Source: Porites lobata (lineage: Eukaryota > Cnidaria > Anthozoa > Scleractinia > Poritidae). From it: a stretch of 64,000 bases of DNA. Made by a program: the position numbers and the translations under genes. Positions 58,625 to 64,000 of the stretch are shown one piece after another. Under the pieces are notes generated by a model. It was not told where the DNA came from and made no database searches. It saw only the letters and a list, made by a program, of their open reading frames with translations. Positions within the stretch are counted from its first letter, which is position 1. Every line of letters starts with the position of its first letter. The stretch spans positions 236,001 to 300,000 of the forward strand of contig CALNXK010000309.1 in NCBI GenBank assembly GCA_942486035.1, given 5' to 3'.

Positions 58625-59464
58625 TGCAGTCTGCTACACAGCCATTTTTAGTGTCATCACGCAATACTCCTCCCCACAAACAGCTGCTTAGAATCAAACC
58701 ACATTCCTTTCCCTTTGTGTTTGTGGTCTAACGAACAAACCAATCATGTATAAGAAACTTGACAATACCTGAGGCCCAGGGTGTGAGGTAGCGAACAAGC
58801 TTCTCAATTTTTGACAACTCAGTCAATCGTCGCTGAATGTGTCTGCAAGCAAAGAAAAGGTTTAATTTGCAGAAAAAATTATTCTAAGCAGTTAAAAGAG
58901 TTCCAAGTTAAAACAATGTTTTGATAGGCCTAGAAGACTCTTACCAGGATCGGTTGGTTCTTTTTAACATGCATATGTATGATGAATTTCATGTGCCGGA
59001 TGTGCTTATTGTGTTGCTACGTACTCTCAAGGGTACTGATTCAATCAAAAGCAATCTTATAAATTATTGATGAGCGATTTCCTGAAACTATACACAGCAA
59101 CTTTATAGGCACATCCATGTCAGTGTGCACCACATTTGCTCAACTTGCCAGCATGCTGTTGCTGCTTATCTTATAAATTGTGAATAGGACTACAACAACA
59201 CTACTCCATGGCCAGTTGATTGCTTGTTTTTACGCGACGATTTTAATTGTTCTGTCATTCACACATGGGGTATTGATAAAAGACAAGCTGTTTGCCTGTA
59301 ATTGGAGGAGTTACCGTATGGCAAATGTGGCATGAACACCTTCCAGAAAATGGGAGCTGAATTCTAGTTGGCTAACCGTGGGAAAGGAATGTGGTTTGAT
59401 TCTCAGCAGCCATTTGTGGGAAAGAGTGTTGCGTGACAACACTAAAACAGCTGTGTAGCAGTCT
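58625..59464. repeat. Inverted repeat pair with arms of about 85 bp
   Basis: The left arm 58625-58714 (GCAGTCTGCTACACAGCC...GAATCAAACCACATTCCTTT) and right arm 59379-59464 are reverse complements with moderate divergence. The interval between is about 660 bp and contains the candidate exon at 58769-58842, so this may be a captured fragment or a coincidental pair of copies. Confidence 0.7.
58769..58842 (-). CDS. Possible internal exon of an unrecognised minus-strand gene
   Basis: Bounded by an acceptor TTTGCTTGCAG and a donor TCAG|GTATTG, the frame reads HIQRRLTELSKIEKLVRYL followed by TPWAS, an amphipathic helix-like peptide. It is the clearest splice-bounded short exon in the right third of the window. 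Upstream exons were not found. Confidence 0.45.
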
Positions 59465-59644
59465 AGATGAAATGCGGGTCAACTAAAATTTAACGTTGAA
59501 TCAGCCAAAAATCAAATTAGATTCTATAAACTTTAACACCGGCACCATGTTAATGATTTTGGCGTTGACATTCCTCGGCAGATTTTACAGAACATTCCTA
59601 CTTGAAATCCGTCAAATGCCGTACCATGATTATAGTTTTGACAC

Positions 59645-59758
59645 ACCGTAAAATTCCGAAAATAAGCCCCTCCGAATATAAGCCCTACCAAAAATAAGCC
59701 CCTCAAAAAGGGCCTTTGAAAATATAAGCCCCAGGGCTTATTTTCGGAATTTTACGGT
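59645..59758. mobile_element. Small MITE, ACCGTAAAATTCCG ends, 114 bp
   Basis: ACCGTAAAATTCCGAAAATA and its exact reverse complement bound repeats of ATAAGCCCC. A C to G asymmetry inside suggests the interior arose from tandem expansion of the ATAAGCCC unit. No coding content. Confidence 0.85.
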
Positions 59759-60297
59759 ATTTTTTCTCAGCAGTGCTGAAAAATCTTAACCTTTCAGAAG
59801 TGACTCCATGAGTAGTAGAAACTCTTGGAATTCATATAGCACTGTTTGAAGTACTGTTGCCAATCTAGATATAACTCAAACCAAATTTTAGGTTATATTT
59901 GTACAAACTCATTGAAAAATAATTGCGAGAATTGTAAGCTTTCATAGCGTTTCTTTGGGTTGTTATGTATGACGGGCTCCTGTTATTGACATTAGGGACT
60001 TTAAGATAGGTCACTACAGTCGCCTGGGACAGTTAGATAGATGTAACGTCACGCAAAACACGCGTGACCTTTTACAATCGTCCTTCTGGGACGATATGTT
60101 TTTGCCCGGTTCCTCGTCGTGAAGACAACGGTGAAACCGATAAGAGTTCATGCATACTTATTGTCACTTTTCTTCTAAAACTGAGTAGCCAATGGGTTAA
60201 ATATGCTTTGGCTTGTGTTTACATTGATTTACCTATCGGTGAAATGAAAAAAAAAGCGAAAATGTCTCTGTTCATTCATAACTTAGCTCGCGGCCGC

Positions 60298-60370
60298 ATG
60301 GCGACTGCTTGTTTTCTAGCTTTTTCTACCAAGTGTCGTCCACCATGGCAGAGGAAAATTGAAAAGAAAG
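60298..60370 (+). CDS. Possible first exon of a plus-strand gene
   Basis: An ATG in strong context (GCGGCCGCATGGCG) opens a frame of 24 codons with CRPPWQRKIEKKG that ends at a good donor, AAAG|GTAAGG. The surrounding 60050-60370 is less AT-rich than the rest and has CpG, compatible with a promoter. The frame is also open further upstream (from 60064), so the start is uncertain. No downstream exon could be joined. Function unknown. Confidence 0.4.
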
Positions 60371-60493
60371 GTAAGGCCCAGTTCAAACGTTGATCTTTTC
60401 ATGTACCGAACTTAATACCTATTTTGGTCGACCCAAATGGTTCCAGGTTGATTCCGGAGTCGAACTTAAAGTGTAGTCGAACTTGATTATTTT

Positions 60494-60979
60494 CAGGGGC
60501 ACCCAATAGATCTGTTCCTCAAAATATCTGTTCTTCATGCAAATTTTTGCTGGCTGGGAGATTTGGACAAAATAATATGTCCTTGGAAATTGGACAATGG
60601 TGGGTGTCTGAGCGCTAGCTGCTGAGCACTATGTGTCAGAAACGTCTTAGCCCTCCTCGCCCCCCACCCCCACTGAAGGGGTGAATGTAGCCCTTAGGCC
60701 ACACCCAATTTCTTATCAAACCCCTTCCCCCTCCCCCCGAAGGGATGAATTTTGCCCTATGGCCTTAGTCTGCTAGGAAACTTCCAAGTAAGTCAGGTTG
60801 CAGGTTGAAGGTGCACCTTGCTGGCTGGGAACCTCTTCATCAGTCTTGCTGGCAATGAGGAACAGATAAATTTTTCCCAGCAATCTCCCAAAATGCTTAA
60901 AATAGCTTCAGATGTCTTTATTTGTGCTTTTTTGTTGTTTTTAAGTCTTTTTCTCAAAATTTTCTGTTGGGTGCCCCTG
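60494..60979. mobile_element. 486-bp MITE, CAGGGGCACCCAA ends, 6-bp duplication
   Basis: Termini CAGGGGCACCCAA and (C)TTGGGTGCCCCTG-type ends are inverted repeats with about one mismatch; perfect 6-bp flanking repeats TATTTT lie at 60488-60493 and 60980-60985. The interior contains paired words GAAGGGGTGAATGTAGCCC and GAAGGGATGAATTTTGCCC. The left end resembles that of the insert at 37673. Confidence 0.88.
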
Positions 60980-61544
60980 TATTTTCATGATGTTCAATCG
61001 TCTAGAATGCTTTAAACAAGTGAAAATAAATTTTAGTAATTTGTGCTTTTAGTTTCAGCACATGAGAAGTTCGACGTTTCAACTGGGCGTAACAGTGATG
61101 AGATCGATTGTAGCCGTCTTTTTTATAACTTAAAACTGTATTTTTATCAAGAAAAGATTTCTTTAGCTCAAAAGGTGTTGGCTTAGGAAACTTAAAGGTT
61201 CAAATAAAAACATCGACTACAGTTTTGAAAACTAGCTAGCTTTAATTTGTACCCTTATTCTTCTGATTGGTATTCTTGGTATAAAATAAGAAACTCTTCT
61301 TCAGTAATAAAATTGAGCCTTCTGCGAAAGAAATTACAAGTGAGTTTCGCACATGACTTCACCATCCTCTGTTTTGTTGTCCGATCTTAAATTGAAAAAT
61401 TTGGCACCTTCTTACCGTCCTGGCCCCAGGGCGCCCATATACGCATCCAACCGTCCCAGCCTACCGTCTTTAAAAGTCTCTATTTTCGGTTGTCTTAAAG
61501 TTGTGTGTGCCCCTAATCTGCTTTGGTTTTAACTAAATGACTAG

Positions 61545-63790
61545 TCAAAGTAGTCAAAGTTTCACAGACATAAATGGCTTCATACGGTTTGAAATATGAC
61601 AGTCGAGTATGCAAAACCGATCAGCAGTATACCATCCCTTCTTGAAACAAATGAAAAGAGAATATTCTCTCAAGTCAGATCTCAAGTTGAAGGAGTTGAA
61701 AATTGAGCATAAATTCAAAGATTTTACAGACGAACTTTTGGGATATCTTGTTCTTCAGGTTACTCATTCTTCAGGAAATTCAGCATCAAAGACACTACCT
61801 GTAGCTATGGTAGAAACAGCCTTTAAAACAACCCTGATCCAACCAAGCTATGGTAGTCTGAGCTAGACTTCTATCTTTAATGGGTGGCAAATGGTACCTC
61901 GAAAAATGTGGGTCTTGGAAAATTTTGGCAGGATCTTGAAATCTCGGAAACGTTGTTGATAAGTCTTGAAGTCTTGTTTCTGCATGGTTTGTTTTTACTT
62001 TTTTTGAGTCTGGAAACTTTTTATCGAAGAGTCTCAGGGTCGAATTTCTAACTAGGATCTCAGTGTCTCGGCGAGTCTCGGATTTTACCATTCGCCACCC
62101 CTTCTTGAGGGTCTGGATGGGGTTAACTGACAACTGACAAATCGTGCCTAAAATTTATGTGACAACTGACATTTGCCTTGGGTTTTACTGACAAATGGCA
62201 AAGGACCTTTATTTTCTGCAACACCCTTTTATGAGGCTTTCCAACAGTATTTTCCCACTCTTTCCGTAAGACGATGTTATCAAATGTGCGTTTATCATGG
62301 TTTATATGGCTAATTTTAGCAGCGGGACGCTTTAAAAGTGTCATAGTTTGTTAATGGTTTACTGTAAATCCCATGTGTGTCATGTACCATCTTAATGATG
62401 GATATTATCCGTTGAAAATGACCATGCAATGATCTCAAATTTACTCTCCTCTTGAATGCGCCAGAATACCACGATGGCTGCTAATGAGGGCGTTTTAAAA
62501 GCAATTGTAAGTTTTTTACCGAGGTGATTCAGATATGGTCCTTCCTGGGGATCTTTCTTACAATCTACGTCCTTGAAGGTATAAATTTTAGCTTTTTCAA
62601 AAAAAAAATGGTTGGACATGTTGGACTCTGGCAAGCAAAAATGTTTATGTGACTTGAGAAATTGAGGGCCACTTGAAATGCTTTAAAAAGCAAAACTGAT
62701 AAAAAACTGTGACACCATTGCATCAATTTTCGAATTTGATGTTTAGTTCACATTATTTGTGCTCTTTAAGCTAAATTTCGATAAAAAAAATAAACAAATA
62801 AGTTTCATAGTTAATATTAATAATCATTCAACTGACAACCGACAAAAAGCCTAAAATTTAACTGACAACTGACAAATGGCCAAAATCTTAACTGACAACT
62901 GACATTTGTGTCCCCCCATCAAGACTCTCCTTCCTTACTAAAACTGCATGCCTTTCGGTGGGCCAGGATAAAACAATTTTAAAATAGAGTTAAATTGATC
63001 ATGACTTTACAGATCTATACAGAAATGGGTACTCACGTTTCTATTAATGCTCTGACAGGAATTTTGTTGTATTTTTTAAACTGCTAACTGATTGCGGGCT
63101 TTCCGAATAGTAGTCTTCGCCCCACGTAAAACAGGAGAAATTGAAAGTGAAATGTGCCAACAAAGCGCTATCAAGTGTCCAGACGAAATTGATCCTGTTG
63201 ATAGGTCAAAGTAGCCAACGTTTCACAGACATAAATGGCTTTATACGGGTTGAAATGTGACGGTCGAGTTTGCAGAACCGATCAGCAGTATACCATCCCT
63301 TCTTGAGGCAGATGAAAATAAGAATGTTCTCTCAGGTCAGATCGTTGAAGGAGTTGAAAACTGAGCATGAATTCAAAGATTCCACAGACGAACTTTTGGG
63401 ATACGTCTTTCTTCGCGAGTTCGGGTTGCTCGTTCTTCGAGAAATTCAGCATTAAAGACACTAGCTTAGAAACGGCCTTTAAAACAACCCTGATCCAACC
63501 AAGCTATGGCAGTCTGAGTTAGACTTTTATCTTTACTAACATTGCATTCCTTTCGGTGGGCCAGGATCAAACAGTTTTAAAATTAAGTTAAATTGATCAT
63601 GACTATACAGATCTATACAGAAATAGGTACTCACCTTTCTATTAATGCTCTGACAGGAATTGTGCTGTAAAGTGTTAACTGACTGCGGGCTTTCCGAATA
63701 GTGGTCTTCGCTCCACGTAAAACAGTGGAAACTGAAAGTGAAATGTACTAACAAAGCACTTGAAGTGTCCAGACGAAATTTACCCTGTTG
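61545..63790. repeat. Tandem duplication of about 595 bp, first unit split by insertions
   Basis: Unit 1 is 61545-61880 plus 62936-63190; unit 2 is 63196-63790 and uninterrupted. Landmarks shared in order are TTTCACAGACATAAATGGCT, ACCGATCAGCAGTATACC, ACCCTGATCCAACCAAGC, TTTCGGTGGGCCAGGAT, TCATGACT(T/A)TACAGATC and GTGTCCAGACGAAATT. Small frames in each unit (85 and 61 codons, starting MQNRSAVYHPFL) are alike but one is shifted, so coding is unlikely. The roughly 1.06 kb between halves of unit 1 is inserted sequence. Confidence 0.85.
61881..62102. mobile_element. Small MITE inserted in unit 1
   Basis: GGGTGGCAAATGGTA and TACCATTCGCCACCCC are the ends, with words such as TTGAAATCTCGG and GTCTCGGATTTT inside. 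It forms the left part of the insertion that splits unit 1. To its right, 62120-62920 contains AACTGACAACTGACA words at both ends in direct orientation and may be a second insertion. Confidence 0.7.
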
Positions 63791-63847
63791 AGCGTTTGGA
63801 AAATAAGCTAAAATATATCATGACGTAGTGGCTTGTACTAAAACCAT

Positions 63848-63898
63848 GGAACGCTGGAATGCTGGAACGCCGGAACGCCAGAACGCTGGAACGCCGGA
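63848..63898. repeat. 10-bp minisatellite
   Basis: About five tandem copies of GGAACGCTGG / GGAACGCCGG variants, followed by two copies of ACTAAAACCCGGAAC (63898-63940). Non-coding. Confidence 0.9.
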
Positions 63899-64000
63899 CT
63901 ACTAAAACCCGGAACACAAAATTACTAAAACCCGGAACGCATTTTAGCTAAAATAAATAAAAAAGAAAGAAAGAAATGAATTAATTAATTAAAACCTGTA

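Noticed and set aside
61609..61866. 85-codon frame MQNRSAVYHPFL...
   Set aside because: The duplicate at 63270 is frame-shifted relative to it, so coding selection is not supported.

Overview
The window looks like nuclear DNA of a cnidarian, most probably a stony coral. This rests on AT-rich sequence with GT-AG introns, a HEPN/NB-ARC/TPR protein of a type expanded in anthozoans, CR1-like LINEs and tRNA-derived SINEs sharing the tail TGTAAAGCGC...(TTA)n, and a very dense population of small inverted-repeat elements. The clade is inferred from familiar protein and repeat types, not from a database search. No rRNA, CRISPR array, operon or prokaryotic feature was seen.

Layout. About 1.9-5.8 kb holds three 3' exons of an unrecognised Ser/Pro-rich gene on the minus strand. 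From 7 to 14 kb there are only mobile elements: a mariner-like MITE, a CR1-like LINE fragment, two tRNA-type SINEs and strong palindromes. At 14.5-17.8 kb lies an intact two-exon two-pore-domain K+ channel gene whose intron is packed with foldback elements. From 18 to 27 kb there is a duplicated segment, once without and once with a decayed non-LTR reverse transcriptase, plus a 935-bp DNA transposon. At 27.8-32.2 kb an uninterrupted 1453-codon minus-strand gene encodes a HEPN - coiled coil - NB-ARC - 17xTPR protein with a possible prenylation tail, a likely intracellular immune or RNA sensor.

From 33 to 52 kb is a nested transposon region. A 1.28-kb element sits inside a 3.08-kb element, and a second, inverted 935-bp element lies at 38.9 kb. 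Most striking is a structure of about 10 kb (40287-50276) with terminal inverted repeats of about 680 bp. It encloses a six-exon, 1188-residue transposase-like gene with a Cys/His-rich N-terminus, a candidate DDD core and a C-terminal zinc finger. Two in-frame amber codons interrupt it. This is the best candidate for an undescribed system here: a large, intron-containing cut-and-paste transposon whose family I cannot name. Two copies of another segment (37.4 and 50.3 kb) flank it, and one gives an exact empty site for a 265-bp element.

From 52 to 64 kb is mostly non-coding, with further MITEs, two possible minus-strand 3' exons near 58.5 kb, a possible plus-strand first exon at 60.3 kb, and a tandem duplication split by insertions. 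Several elements have CAGGG termini with 5-, 6- or 8-bp target duplications, as in hAT-type elements.
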